Positions 1 through 9,918 are shown, numbered from the stretch's first letter. The stretch: DNA of 47,084 bases from CAZJOD01 sp964547525 (GCA_964547525.1 CAZJOD010000007.1:1-47084); one strand, 5' to 3'. A program made the numbers and translations. Notes: a model not told the origin generated them from the letters alone.

Positions 1-137
1 CGGCTTGTGAACCCCGTCAGGTCCGGAAGGAAGCAGCGGTAAGCGATGTCCGGTATGTGCCGCGAGGTAATCCGGTTTGAGTTTGTAGCATGAGATGCGC
101 ATATTCTGACTAATCGACGTTTGGTGCACGACTTTTT
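1..137 (+). ncRNA. ffs: Signal recognition particle RNA (large bacterial type), 5' part missing
   Basis: The RNA scaffold of the signal recognition particle, which binds Ffh and targets nascent membrane proteins. The conserved domain IV apical region is directly visible: CCCCGTCAGGTCC followed by GGAAGGAAGCAGC at about 13-38. Downstream, ATGTGCCGC and the 3' segment AATCGACGTTTGGTGCACG match the 3' half of the Bacillus-type 6S scRNA, so this is the long form with an Alu-like domain and not a 4.5S form. The end is set by the T-run after GCACGAC at about 132-137. The 5' half lies outside the window. Its position directly before dnaX is the same as in many Firmicutes. Confidence 0.93.
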
Positions 138-233
138 ATTATTTTTAGGTTTATAAAATAATTGATATTTGTTGAATACCGTGTTTGTTATTTAATATTC
201 AATGTTTGAACCTTCTTAACGGGGGAATCCTTA

Positions 234-2018
234 ATGACTTATAAAGCGTTATACAGAGAATGGAGGCCTTTGACTTTTGATGATATGGTGGAGCAAAAAC
301 ATGTTGTTCAAACGCTAAAAAATGCGATTGTAAATGACAGGATAGCTCATGCATATCTTTTTTGCGGTACAAGAGGTACAGGTAAAACCAGTTGTGCACA
401 AATAATGTCTAAAGCCGTTAATTGTGAAAATCATCAAAACGGCAATCCGTGTAATGCTTGTGATACATGTAAAGGAATCGGCTCCGGCACTATTCGTGAT
501 GTGGTTGAAATCGATGCGGCATCAAATAACAGCGTTAATAATATTCGAGAACTAAGAGAAGAAGTACAATATCTCCCTACTACCGCAAAATACAAGGTAT
601 ATATTATAGATGAAGTTCACATGTTATCTACCGGTGCATTTAACGCCTTGCTAAAAACTTTGGAAGAACCGCCTTCTCACGTTATTTTTATATTAGCTAC
701 CACCGAACCGCATAAACTACCCGCAACCATATTATCCAGATGTCAGCGTTTTGATTTCAGACAGATATCCATATCAGGTATAGTGGCAAGATTAAAAAAG
801 GTAATCGATACAAAATATGCGGATATTACTGACGATGCGCTGCATATTATCGCTCAAAAAGCCGACGGAGCATTGCGTGACGCATTAAGTCTACTTGATC
901 AATGCATGTCTTCAGGTTTTAGTAGAATAACTCGCGATGATGTCATTGAAATGTTAGGATCGGTTAATGACCATGAAATAATTAGTGTATGCCAAAGCAT
1001 TATACAATACGATATCGGTAACTTGTTCATAAAAATCGGCCAAGTGACTTCCTCCGGGAAAAAAGTATCGGTCTTACTTGACGAGTTGATAATGTTTTTT
1101 AGAAATATGCTTATAACTATGACGGTAGATAAGCCCGATGAGATAATCAGGTTGTCCGGTGAATCGATTCTAAATATAAAACAATTAGCAAAAAACACAA
1201 CTCCCGAGAGAGTTATATTTATTATATCGGAATTATCCAAACTTGAGAATCAAATAAAATGGGCTGCATTACCAAAAGTAGTTTTAGAAGCCGGGTTGGT
1301 AAGCATTTGCATAGACAAACCTGTCACCCTTTCTGATGAGACTTTAGAAAGTAGAATTAAAGGTTTGGAAATGAAACTTGATATTATAAACACTTTTCAA
1401 AATAATGCCACTTATCAAACTACAGCTGCTCCTGTCGATACAAAAAATACCTTAACTCCCATATTGGCCGACACAAATAAATCGTTGGATATTGACAACC
1501 ACACAATAAAAACATCTCAGCAAGATGCTATTCATAGTAATGAAAATAATAATTCGTTGATTCATACCGAAAATATTATCAAAGCTACCGTACATGTCGA
1601 TTCGGTACCTGAACATATTAATCCCGTTGAAGTAAATTACTCATCCGATAAAGCCGGTAATATTACCAAAGATACAAAAGAATGCATCTCTTGTTGGAAA
1701 GCATGTCTTGACCTGATATTCGAAGAAAAAAGCTCATTATATTATTGTCTTACGAATACTAAGGCATATGAAAAAGACGAATTGATAAATATTTTTGGTA
1801 TTAAAGACAACCCGTATATAAAAATGCAATTATCCCGAGAGGAACATATTAACTTGATAAAGCAGGTATTGTATAAAAATACAGGTAAATATCACGGATT
1901 AAAATTTATATATTCCGAACCGGATCCCGACACCGATCTCAAATCTACCGGATCTGACTCCATACAAAAAATAAAGAAGATATCCGAAGCTTTGGATATC
2001 CCTTTCGAAATCAAATAA
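234..2018 (+). CDS. dnaX: DNA polymerase III subunit gamma/tau
   Basis: Clamp-loader ATPase that loads the beta sliding clamp and, as tau, couples the polymerase cores. The 594-residue product starts MTYKALYREWRP, the usual DnaX N-terminus. It shows Walker A (GTRGTGKT, about residues 45-52), a cysteine zinc module (CNACDTC region, about 64-79), the DEVH Walker B and the SRC sensor motif in TILSRCQRFDF. The C-terminal third is poorly conserved, as expected for the tau-specific part. The start is supported by GGGGGAA at 221-227, six bases upstream of ATG. The gene follows the SRP RNA, but ebfC and recR, often next in Firmicutes, are not here; the next gene is convergent. I see no obvious slippery-site frameshift. 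Confidence 0.97.
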   Translation: MTYKALYREWRPLTFDDMVEQKHVVQTLKNAIVNDRIAHAYLFCGTRGTGKTSCAQIMSKAVNCENHQNGNPCNACDTCKGIGSGTIRDVVEIDAASNNSVNNIRELREEVQYLPTTAKYKVYIIDEVHMLSTGAFNALLKTLEEPPSHVIFILATTEPHKLPATILSRCQRFDFRQISISGIVARLKKVIDTKYADITDDALHIIAQKADGALRDALSLLDQCMSSGFSRITRDDVIEMLGSVNDHEIISVCQSIIQYDIGNLFIKIGQVTSSGKKVSVLLDELIMFFRNMLITMTVDKPDEIIRLSGESILNIKQLAKNTTPERVIFIISELSKLENQIKWAALPKVVLEAGLVSICIDKPVTLSDETLESRIKGLEMKLDIINTFQNNATYQTTAAPVDTKNTLTPILADTNKSLDIDNHTIKTSQQDAIHSNENNNSLIHTENIIKATVHVDSVPEHINPVEVNYSSDKAGNITKDTKECISCWKACLDLIFEEKSSLYYCLTNTKAYEKDELINIFGIKDNPYIKMQLSREEHINLIKQVLYKNTGKYHGLKFIYSEPDPDTDLKSTGSDSIQKIKKISEALDIPFEIK

Positions 2019-2065
2019 TTGATGTTGTAACGTACAATGAATAAATTTCTGTAAATTAATATTTT

Positions 2066-3751
2066 TTAGCCGTCAATTTTCTTTTCATCTTCCAATTCCG
2101 GTGAGTGAGAAAAGCAACTGCCCCCGATAAATTCTCTTAATATTGAATTATTAGGTATGCGATTGGGATCTACCGGATGGAAAAAATCCAGCATATCCAA
2201 TAATCTTTTAACTGTCGGGTATTGTGGAAAATTTTTATCTATATGACTCAACAAAGGCTCGGCTAATGCTTTTAAAACGCTCAGCTCATAATACAATGCA
2301 GAATTAAACATAACATCCGCCTCTTCTTGATACGGAAATATCCATCTTTTTTCACCGGCTCGAACACTCGCCCATCTTTTTAAAGTTTCTTCGGCCTCCG
2401 TGTTTCTATATTGCTTATCTCTGACCATTCTTCTTATTAAGCGATTATCTGTGGTGGATATACGAACATGATCGTCTATATTTATAGTGGCTAATGCACT
2501 TACATATATTTTATACTTTAAATCATCCGATATCTTTTTTGTCAATTCACTATTTAGAGCATGTATGCCTTCCATTATAATTACCGTATGTTCATCCGCA
2601 TGGAATTTTTGCCCTACAGGATCTCTTTTTTTTGTGTGAAAATTAAAGTGGGGAAGTTCAACTTCCTTATACCGGAATATTTCTGCCAATTGATTGTTTA
2701 AAAGCTCCAAATCCAGCGTTTCTATATGTTCTAAGTCCAATTCACCGTCGGGACCTACAGGTATAAGGCTTTGGTCCATATAATAATTATCAAGAGATAT
2801 CGGTACGGCTTTTATACCGTTTACTCTTAACGATATGGCCAACCTCTTAGAAAAAGTAGTCTTTCCGGATGATGAAGGACCTGAGATTAAAATCAACTTC
2901 TTTTCTAACTTTGTTATTTCATCTGCAATCTCGTTTATTTTTTTTGCTTGCAATGCTTCACAAACCAAAATAATATCGTTTATCTCTCGGTTTTTAGCTA
3001 TTCGATTCAATTGACCGACCGAATCGATTTCTAAAATTTCTCCCCATTTCTTAAACTCGGAAAAAACTTTGAATAATTTATCAGACGGTTTATGCTCTGC
3101 AACATGCTCGCTGTCGTATCTGACAGGATGAACTATAACTAACCCGCCCTCATGATAACTTAACGAAAATACTTTTAAATATCCGGTGTTAGATACGATA
3201 GAGCTGAAAAAATAGTCGTAATAATCTTTACATTTGTAGAAAGTAACCATATCCTCATCCATATAGTCAAGAACCAATATTCTATCCTGTCTTTCAAATT
3301 TTTTAAGTATATCGACAGCTTCTTCTTTATAAACAACAATTTTTTCAACCGGCAGTTCCGCAGAAACAAGTTCTTTCATCTTCTCTTCCAGATTACGAAT
3401 TTCTTCTTCATTCATAGAAAAGCCGTTTTCAAACATACAATAAACACCATTATTTACAGGATGGCTGACTTTTACTTTGTAACGCGGATTAATCTCGTAT
3501 AAAGCAAGCATTAATAAAAATTGTAGACTTCGTTTATATATTCTGACACCTTCTCCGGAATCTATATCAATAAACGAGATTTTGCATCCTTCGGTTACAG
3601 GTTCGCTCAGCTGGACTATTTCATTATCTTTTCTCGCAGCAATAATGTACGAATTTTCCGGAGCGTTAAGAGGTATCAGATCTTCTATTACACACCCGGT
3701 TTTTATATTTTCGATTTTTTTTCCTTCGATATATGCGGTTATATTCATCAT
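2066..3751 (-). CDS. Uridine kinase-like nucleoside kinase with ThrRS-like N-terminal domains
   Basis: Likely an ATP-dependent kinase of the phosphoribulokinase/uridine kinase superfamily; the substrate is not proven. The 561-residue protein begins with a TGS-like beta domain (about 1-65) and a second segment resembling the threonyl-tRNA synthetase accessory domain (about 70-280). The kinase domain follows, with Walker A GPSSSGKTT at about 291-299, the nucleoside-contact segment PISLDNYY and the downstream EGIHALN. This TGS-plus-kinase architecture is widespread in Clostridia and is usually annotated as uridine kinase or nucleoside kinase. GAGGAGA lies seven bases before the first ATG. It is the last gene of a minus-strand run, 31 bp after the DUF2161-GNAT gene, and converges with dnaX. 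Confidence 0.88.
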   Translation of the reverse strand: MMNITAYIEGKKIENIKTGCVIEDLIPLNAPENSYIIAARKDNEIVQLSEPVTEGCKISFIDIDSGEGVRIYKRSLQFLLMLALYEINPRYKVKVSHPVNNGVYCMFENGFSMNEEEIRNLEEKMKELVSAELPVEKIVVYKEEAVDILKKFERQDRILVLDYMDEDMVTFYKCKDYYDYFFSSIVSNTGYLKVFSLSYHEGGLVIVHPVRYDSEHVAEHKPSDKLFKVFSEFKKWGEILEIDSVGQLNRIAKNREINDIILVCEALQAKKINEIADEITKLEKKLILISGPSSSGKTTFSKRLAISLRVNGIKAVPISLDNYYMDQSLIPVGPDGELDLEHIETLDLELLNNQLAEIFRYKEVELPHFNFHTKKRDPVGQKFHADEHTVIIMEGIHALNSELTKKISDDLKYKIYVSALATINIDDHVRISTTDNRLIRRMVRDKQYRNTEAEETLKRWASVRAGEKRWIFPYQEEADVMFNSALYYELSVLKALAEPLLSHIDKNFPQYPTVKRLLDMLDFFHPVDPNRIPNNSILREFIGGSCFSHSPELEDEKKIDG

Positions 3752-3782
3752 AGTTCGGTCTCCTCATTTAATTAATATATGG

Positions 3783-4979
3783 TTATATGATAATTTCATA
3801 TATTTTATACTTATTATTTCTGTCGTCAGACGGTATTTCCTCCCCGGCGCGCGCATTCATCTTATCAAAAAATCCTGCCGCCTCATTATTTACAAAAGCA
3901 AATATCTTATCGATACCGTTACTTTTTGCATATTCCATCATATGTGAAAACATACGCCTACCTACCCCCAAATTCATATATTCAGGTTTTACATACAAAT
4001 AATCCAACCAATAACCTTTTTGTTTAAAAACATACCGGATCCATGTATCGTCCTTGTTTTCACCAACTGCCCAATACCCAACAGGTTTACACTCCACTTC
4101 GGCCACATATAAAGTATTTGATTTTATATATTCACCGGTTATCTTCAATTTTTTAATTATCATACATTCTTCAGAATTATCATGGCCGTTTACACAGGAT
4201 AATGTTATATCCGTCAATATTTTCGCATCACTTATTTTGGCTTTTCTTATACAAATAATTCGGTCGTCTTTAGTAATATGTTCGTATATAAGTATATTTA
4301 CCAATTCACGGTAACGTTCCAAATCCTCCGATGCCTTTTTAGTCAATATATATAAATCATTATGATTTTTTAAAAACCAGCCGTAGAAGTTTTTAATCAG
4401 TATCGATCCGGTTTTCACACCACAACCTGCATTTTTCAAGTCCTTTAAAGACATTTCTCCTGCAATTTCTATTAATCCGGCTATTTTTAAAGCATTTTCA
4501 CGATAAGCGGTTACAATTTTTCGACCTGTGACACCACCTTCATTATAATCCCCGTGACGTTTATTTATTTCGTTTATTGTTTTTTGTCTTTTATCAAGAT
4601 TCCTTCGTACAACAACCTTATCATTTATAGATTTAGGTTCCATCTCTATTTTTGCATACGGTACCGGACTGTCCACAGCAACTAAAATCAAACCCAAACA
4701 AAGGCGTCTTAAAAGATACTCTTTATCTTTAAATTCTCTACCGAACCGTTTACTTCTGTTCTTTGGACGCGGAATGGCTACATAAACCTGATTGGCTACC
4801 TTTTGTCTGTTTACCGCTTGAAGGATAAGTGTAAGATTCATAGAAGTTTTCAATTCTATAACCACCAGCTCATCACCACGAACAGCCGTTACATCCATAT
4901 CAGAAACTTCTGAATTTACAGTATAACCCATCTTCTCAAACAATTCTTTAACCGGTTTGTATAGTTGTGTTTCTTTCAT
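3783..4979 (-). CDS. DUF2161 nuclease-fold protein fused to a GNAT acetyltransferase
   Basis: A 398-residue two-part protein. Residues 1 to about 230 match the DUF2161 family, predicted PD-(D/E)XK nuclease-fold proteins. The candidate catalytic set is visible as D29 and E42-L-K44 in DVTAVRGDELVVIELK. Residues from about 241 to the end form a GNAT acetyltransferase: a typical start (IICIRKAKISDAK), the strand LDYLYVKPEY and the acetyl-CoA loop motif LGVGRRM. The frame is open across the junction near position 4259, with no stop and no Shine-Dalgarno-led start. The function of DUF2161 is not established, so coupled nuclease and acetylation activity is only inferred. It sits between mrfB and the kinase, possibly in one transcript. 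GGCGG precedes the ATG. Confidence 0.82.
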   Translation of the reverse strand: MKETQLYKPVKELFEKMGYTVNSEVSDMDVTAVRGDELVVIELKTSMNLTLILQAVNRQKVANQVYVAIPRPKNRSKRFGREFKDKEYLLRRLCLGLILVAVDSPVPYAKIEMEPKSINDKVVVRRNLDKRQKTINEINKRHGDYNEGGVTGRKIVTAYRENALKIAGLIEIAGEMSLKDLKNAGCGVKTGSILIKNFYGWFLKNHNDLYILTKKASEDLERYRELVNILIYEHITKDDRIICIRKAKISDAKILTDITLSCVNGHDNSEECMIIKKLKITGEYIKSNTLYVAEVECKPVGYWAVGENKDDTWIRYVFKQKGYWLDYLYVKPEYMNLGVGRRMFSHMMEYAKSNGIDKIFAFVNNEAAGFFDKMNARAGEEIPSDDRNNKYKIYEIII

Positions 4980-5077
4980 TTTACCGCCTTAATTTTTTTA
5001 TCTGTATTAGATTTTTATGCTTTCTTTAACCAAAACCCACGGTTGATTTTTATGTTTTATATATAATACACATCCGG

Positions 5078-6310
5078 TCATACCGTCTTTAGATTGCAAA
5101 TGATTCTTTCCAGTCTTTTTCTTCTTTTTTCCAGATCATTTAAGTAGATTCGGCCCAAAAAACTTTTACCGCGAACGTGACTTAAAAGATTATTAACCAC
5201 AAAAAGTGCTTGCCGATACTCTTTTATTTTATGCTCGAAATATTTGGCAAGCTCGGTTCCCACAAAAACCTTCAAACCTAAAGAGGGACAATTATCGGAA
5301 TAATAGTAACAATTCCACATTTCCACCGCTTTGTCATACCTCCCGGTCCGCTTGTAAAACATTGATATACGTTTGACGGTTTCTATATTCCAATCACCCG
5401 TATTGATCTGCATTGTGCGTTCAAGACACTCTATAACCGAAATATAATCGTCACATTTTTCATACAATTTACTTAATCCGTACAATTCGTTAATATTATC
5501 AACATTGTTTCGGTTGGATACCATAGTTGAGAACCGGACCAATAACGCCGCCAGAGATAGGATGTCGTACAAATTATGTTTTATAACTTGACCCATAACC
5601 GTTGCGTCCCGTGTGTCAAGGTATCTGAAATATTCCAATGGAATCTTTTCTCCGGGTATATCGTCAATTCGGATTTCCCCTAATATTTTTTCCTCTATGG
5701 TACATAATCTACAATTTTCAAAATAACCTTTCCAGAACAACCTTGCTATATGCAAAAGGTCTAAATGAACCAAACCGGTAGTATCGAGCCGGAACCTGTT
5801 TGCAATAAAACGTGTATTTATCAAAGGCATATCGAAGGATTTTCCATTATATGTGACAACACTCTCTGCGTTTTGCAAAATTTGGGTAAGGTCATATAAT
5901 ACAGCCGCTTCCTCGTTATAATCCCTCATAAAATATTGTTTTACACAAAACCCGTCTTTTTGAATTTTTCCTGTTCCTATTAGAAAAGGTATCGTACCGG
6001 ATCCCGATGATAACCCTGTAGTTTCGGTATCTACAAAAATCATTTTATTAACATCCAAACAGCCGTTACCTGAAAGACAGGTAAACACTTCATTATTCAT
6101 ATCAAACAAATTTTCGAATCTGACTCCACCGTAAAAATATGAAAGGGGGTATAAGTTCTCGATCATATAATATTTACCGTGCTCGTTTGACACTTCTTTT
6201 CCCGGCATAACATAATCGATGTCCTTTTTAGGCGAAGGTTCCATCTTAGGTTGTTCTTCACTTTTTGGAATATTTAAACTGTAACCGTTTAAAATCCTTT
6301 TTAAGTCCAT
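5078..6310 (-). CDS. mrfB: MrfB-like DEDDh exonuclease with C-terminal TPR-like region
   Basis: Predicted metal-dependent exonuclease, partner of the helicase MrfA in the mitomycin-lesion excision pathway described in Bacillus subtilis (formerly YprB). In 410 residues the RNase H-fold catalytic set is visible: D94 and E96 in FVDTETTGL, D160 in NGKSFD, and H245 with D249 in HNLYDI. The last 130 residues are helical and TPR-like (ELYGLSKLYEKC and following repeats), as in the family. The start is three bases after the mrfA stop codon, so the two are translationally close. The ribosome site GAGGA lies inside the end of mrfA. All catalytic positions look intact. Confidence 0.88.
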   Translation of the reverse strand: MDLKRILNGYSLNIPKSEEQPKMEPSPKKDIDYVMPGKEVSNEHGKYYMIENLYPLSYFYGGVRFENLFDMNNEVFTCLSGNGCLDVNKMIFVDTETTGLSSGSGTIPFLIGTGKIQKDGFCVKQYFMRDYNEEAAVLYDLTQILQNAESVVTYNGKSFDMPLINTRFIANRFRLDTTGLVHLDLLHIARLFWKGYFENCRLCTIEEKILGEIRIDDIPGEKIPLEYFRYLDTRDATVMGQVIKHNLYDILSLAALLVRFSTMVSNRNNVDNINELYGLSKLYEKCDDYISVIECLERTMQINTGDWNIETVKRISMFYKRTGRYDKAVEMWNCYYYSDNCPSLGLKVFVGTELAKYFEHKIKEYRQALFVVNNLLSHVRGKSFLGRIYLNDLEKRRKRLERIICNLKTV

Positions 6311-6313
6311 TTC

Positions 6314-8587
6314 TTATTCATCCTCTGCTATTAAACGAATTAACGCTAAAACCGATTCTTTAGCATTGCCATTTGAGGAAAACTCATTAGACGCACCTAT
6401 ACATGAAGGACATCCTCCATTACATCCGCATCTTTCAATCAAGTCTTTCGCAGCTGAAAAAAGCTGATTGTGCATTTGAAACAACTTTTCACTAAAACCT
6501 ACACCACCGGGTATACTGTCATATATAAATATCGTAGGTTTTTGGGTAAACACAGACTTCACATGGTATACCACATGAATATCATGGGAGTCGCACATAA
6601 GATATATGGGTGCGCAATTTGCCAATACATTGGATAACCCCAGTAATGCAGTATCTAATTGGTCTTTACCCATTTCCACTTCCAATCTTTCCGGAAACGT
6701 AACCCAATACGAGGTGGTATGCATTTCGGTTTCCGGTAAATTAACAGGTCCCGCACCGATATTTTCATGTGTCAGTAACTTAATTTTCTTAAACATTGTA
6801 ACCAATGCCGAAACCATAACATCTCCCCAAGCTTTGTCGGTATTTTTACCTTCGTCCCGGCCGAATTCCTCTAAAACTTTTAATTCCACGGCTATATTTG
6901 CGTCAGTATAATAATCAACGTCCACACTTCTGACATAAGCTTTCTTTTCTTTATAATCAAGCTTTTCAACTTGATATTGATTTCCCTCGTGAATATATAT
7001 CGCCTCTTCATGCAACAACGTAGGAGCGCTGAAGCGATCGGTCTCTCCTATTACACTCCTTTTAGGATCGGTAATGTCTATGATTATGAAGTTTTCGTTG
7101 GATGATGTTCTAAGGCTTATGGCGTTTGCAGGAAACTCCTCGCTCATCCAATACCAACGGTTTTGTACATGCCTTAGTAATTTTATTTCTTCCATGTATT
7201 TTAAAATTTCTATAAATGTATTAGGACCGAATGTTTCATCGTCCTCAAAAGGCAGCTCAAAAGCCGCACACATAATATGACTGTAGAGTATTGTCAGGTT
7301 GTCAGGATTTATCATAGCGTTTTCCGCTTTACTTTTTAAAAAATAATCAGGGTTACTTATCACATACTGATTCAAAGGGCTACTATCGGCTACCAATATT
7401 GCAACCGACACTCCGTTCCTTCTTCCCGCACGCCCGGCCTGCTGCCACGTACTTGCAATCGACCCCGGATATCCGCATATTATACATGCTTCCAACGCAC
7501 CTATATCAATACCCAGCTCCAATGCGTTAGTGGACACCACACCTCTTATCTCACCTGTGCGTAGACCTTTTTCTATTTCACGTCTTAGTAAAGGCAGGTA
7601 CCCTCCTCGATAAGCCCTTATTTTTTGATCTTGCTGCAGTCTTCCGTGAAAGATATTTTTCAAATATGTGGCCAGCAACTCCACCCTCACTCTGCTCCTG
7701 GCGAATATTATGGTTTGGATATCGTTTTTCACAAATTGTTCGGCCAGGTAATACGCTTCTTTTATGTTGCTTTTCCTTATACCGAGTTCTTTATTAACCA
7801 AAGGAGGGTTATAAAACAGTAAATGTTTTTTTCCTGCGGGAGCACCGTTATTATCAATGACAAATATCTTTCGACCTATTATCTTTGATGATAATTCTTC
7901 AGGATTTGCTATTGTGGCAGAACAGCATATATATACGGGGTTAGAGCCATAAAACTTACATATTCTATTAAGCCTTCGAATTACATTAGCCAGGTGACTT
8001 CCAAATACCCCTCTGTAATGATGGATCTCATCAATTACCACATACTTTAAATTTTCAAATAATTTTGTCCATTTTGTATGGTGCGGAAGTATACCGCTGT
8101 GAAGCATATCGGGATTTGTGACAACAATGTGTCCCGCTTGCCGAATAGCTTTTCTTGCAGATTGCGGAGTATCTCCGTCATATGTGTATGTCTTTACATC
8201 AACACCGGTTTCGGTTATTAAATCGTGTAACTCCAGCATTTGATCCTGAGCCAAAGCTTTTGTCGGGAACATGAACAACGCTCTTGACTCGTTGTCTTTT
8301 AAAACCGCATCTAACACAGGTAAATGGAAACATAATGTTTTTCCCGAAGCCGTAGGAGTCACCACCACTATATCTTCCCCTAAGGTTGCTTTCTCAAAAG
8401 CACTCGCTTGATGTGAGTAAAGGCGTTTAACATTTCTTTTCATAAGGGCGTTTTTAATTTTTTCGTCCATTGACAATGGAAAATCACAATATACCGCCTG
8501 TCTTTCGGGGATTTCGATCCACTCGGTTATGTTTTGGCCGAATCTTTCATTATTTTTTACAAAATCAAATACTTGCAGTATATTCAT
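6314..8587 (-). CDS. mrfA: MrfA-like DEAD/DEAH-box helicase with DUF1998 domain
   Basis: Superfamily 2 ATP-dependent DNA helicase of the MrfA (YprA) family, which acts with MrfB in nucleotide-excision-like repair of mitomycin damage in B. subtilis. The 757-residue protein has Walker A PTASGKT (residues 78-84), a DEIH box in VVIDEIHHYRG, motif V with the ALELGIDIG segment, and motif VI QQAGRAGRR. The C-terminal DUF1998 part carries the four-cysteine cluster CGCNGGCPSC near residue 720, expected to bind zinc. The ATG lacks a clear Shine-Dalgarno sequence, which is unusual here; the upstream leader is about 140 nt from the proposed promoter. Followed directly by mrfB. Confidence 0.9.
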   Translation of the reverse strand: MNILQVFDFVKNNERFGQNITEWIEIPERQAVYCDFPLSMDEKIKNALMKRNVKRLYSHQASAFEKATLGEDIVVVTPTASGKTLCFHLPVLDAVLKDNESRALFMFPTKALAQDQMLELHDLITETGVDVKTYTYDGDTPQSARKAIRQAGHIVVTNPDMLHSGILPHHTKWTKLFENLKYVVIDEIHHYRGVFGSHLANVIRRLNRICKFYGSNPVYICCSATIANPEELSSKIIGRKIFVIDNNGAPAGKKHLLFYNPPLVNKELGIRKSNIKEAYYLAEQFVKNDIQTIIFARSRVRVELLATYLKNIFHGRLQQDQKIRAYRGGYLPLLRREIEKGLRTGEIRGVVSTNALELGIDIGALEACIICGYPGSIASTWQQAGRAGRRNGVSVAILVADSSPLNQYVISNPDYFLKSKAENAMINPDNLTILYSHIMCAAFELPFEDDETFGPNTFIEILKYMEEIKLLRHVQNRWYWMSEEFPANAISLRTSSNENFIIIDITDPKRSVIGETDRFSAPTLLHEEAIYIHEGNQYQVEKLDYKEKKAYVRSVDVDYYTDANIAVELKVLEEFGRDEGKNTDKAWGDVMVSALVTMFKKIKLLTHENIGAGPVNLPETEMHTTSYWVTFPERLEVEMGKDQLDTALLGLSNVLANCAPIYLMCDSHDIHVVYHVKSVFTQKPTIFIYDSIPGGVGFSEKLFQMHNQLFSAAKDLIERCGCNGGCPSCIGASNEFSSNGNAKESVLALIRLIAEDE

Positions 8588-8730
8588 AATATTTATAATT
8601 TTTAATCTTTAACATTTCATCGTAATCGTTTTATTATGGTATAAGATTAAAAACTGTTCCTCCCTTATATTTACAAAGTAAGTGCCAATTATAATTATGG
8701 TCCTTACATCTAGAACATTTATTCTTTTTT

Positions 8731-8759
8731 ATTATAATATATCCGTTCCGGTGGGTCAA
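8731..8759 (-). promoter_or_regulatory. Sigma-A-type promoter for mrfA
   Basis: On the minus strand TTGACC (8754-8759) and TATAAT (8731-8736) are separated by exactly 17 bp, close to the consensus vegetative promoter. It points at mrfA, leaving a leader of about 140 nt (8588-8725). I found no Firmicute LexA box (GAAC-N4-GTTC) near it, so no SOS control is visible. Confidence 0.65.
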
Positions 8760-8848
8760 TTATTTTTTAATTAACTATCGCAATAGTGCATTACATATAT
8801 ATTTTAGAGGGCAAAGGTTAATACTCCTAAAGAATCTTACTATATTCA

Positions 8849-9820
8849 TTAAAACAGCAGGTCGCATCCTTTTATATATAAAACCGTATCCGGCTCTAAT
8901 AAAAAATCCATAACTTTTAAGTTTTCAATCAGTTGGTTTTTATCTTTAAAACCTATAATCGGAACCGTCGGAAAAGGTTGTGACTTTAAATACGCCAAAC
9001 TAACGGCACCGATTGAACGGGATAGATCCTGAGAAACTTTCTTTATTCTTTCAAATCTCATCTCGTTTTCAAGACTACCGTAGATCTTATCTAATGCCGT
9101 ACCGGTACCGGTATGTAATTTTGTAAAAAAGCCTCTTGCTTGTGATGTGAAAGGAACAGCTGTTAATTGATGTTTTTTATGTAAACAAAACATATAGTCG
9201 TCCATTACCTTTACGGTCTTATCACTTAGCGATTCACTATTGATTAATGCGCAGCTCCACATAGGTTGATTGGCAATAAAACTTGTAAATTCTTTTTTTT
9301 CCGACACAAAATCGTAAGCTTGCTTTATTCTATGAGCCGACCAATTAGAACAACCGAAATATCGTATTTTTCCGGCTGTCACTTGTTTATTCATCATATC
9401 TATTATATATTCAACAGGAATATTTTCATCGTCACGGTGAAGCCATAACAAATCTATATAATCTGTTTGTAAACATGACAAGCATTCATCCAGATCGGAA
9501 ATTAATTCATTTTCACTTAGCCGAACATGCATGGTTTCCATATTTATTTGTGCCACCTTGGTACCCAGTATGATTTTTTCCCTGTTACGCCTTACCTTCA
9601 TCCATTTGCCTATTGTTTTTTCGCTGACCGATCTGACCGGATATGCCCAATCGGCATAATTGTGAGCGGTGTCTAAAAAGTTACCTCCGTACTCAACAAA
9701 CGTATCCAATAAATTAAAGGATATACTCTCATCGAAGGTACTTCCTATTGTAGCCGTTCCCATACACAAGGCAGATACTTTTAAATCGGTACCTGTCATT
9801 AACACAAAACTGTTATCCAT
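8849..9820 (-). CDS. Aldo/keto reductase
   Basis: NAD(P)H-dependent oxidoreductase of the AKR superfamily acting on sugar aldehydes or related carbonyls; the exact substrate is unknown. In 323 residues the catalytic tetrad is visible: D50 and Y55 (LDTAHNYADW), K88 (LGTKVA) and H128 (LLWLHRDD). The C-terminal VPIIGFKDKNQL segment fits the cofactor-binding region. It has no signal peptide, so it is cytoplasmic. It lies downstream of the heparinase-like gene on the same strand, but a hairpin terminator separates them, so it is probably transcribed separately. A role in sugar metabolism with the neighbouring lyase is inference. Confidence 0.9.
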   Translation of the reverse strand: MDNSFVLMTGTDLKVSALCMGTATIGSTFDESISFNLLDTFVEYGGNFLDTAHNYADWAYPVRSVSEKTIGKWMKVRRNREKIILGTKVAQINMETMHVRLSENELISDLDECLSCLQTDYIDLLWLHRDDENIPVEYIIDMMNKQVTAGKIRYFGCSNWSAHRIKQAYDFVSEKKEFTSFIANQPMWSCALINSESLSDKTVKVMDDYMFCLHKKHQLTAVPFTSQARGFFTKLHTGTGTALDKIYGSLENEMRFERIKKVSQDLSRSIGAVSLAYLKSQPFPTVPIIGFKDKNQLIENLKVMDFLLEPDTVLYIKGCDLLF

Positions 9821-9879
9821 TAAAAATTTACACCTTTCAATATATTAATCACTAATAATATAATTCATATAATTAATAC

Positions 9880-9918
9880 TATAAAAACAGATAACCGAAC
9901 ACGATTATAATGTTCGGT
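9880..9918 (-). terminator. Rho-independent terminator after heparinase-like gene
   Basis: An 8-bp perfect stem, ACCGAACA (9894-9901) with TGTTCGGT (9911-9918). Read on the minus strand it is followed by TATCTGTTTTTATAG, a T-rich tail. It lies 28 bp downstream of the heparinase-like stop codon. Confidence 0.75.

Noticed and set aside
899..1240. Antisense open frame of 113 codons inside dnaX
   Set aside because: It is the shadow of a well-conserved gene, with no ribosome site or domain.
8588..8848. LexA (SOS) box controlling mrfA
   Set aside because: No GAAC-N4-GTTC or close variant is present in the promoter or leader.
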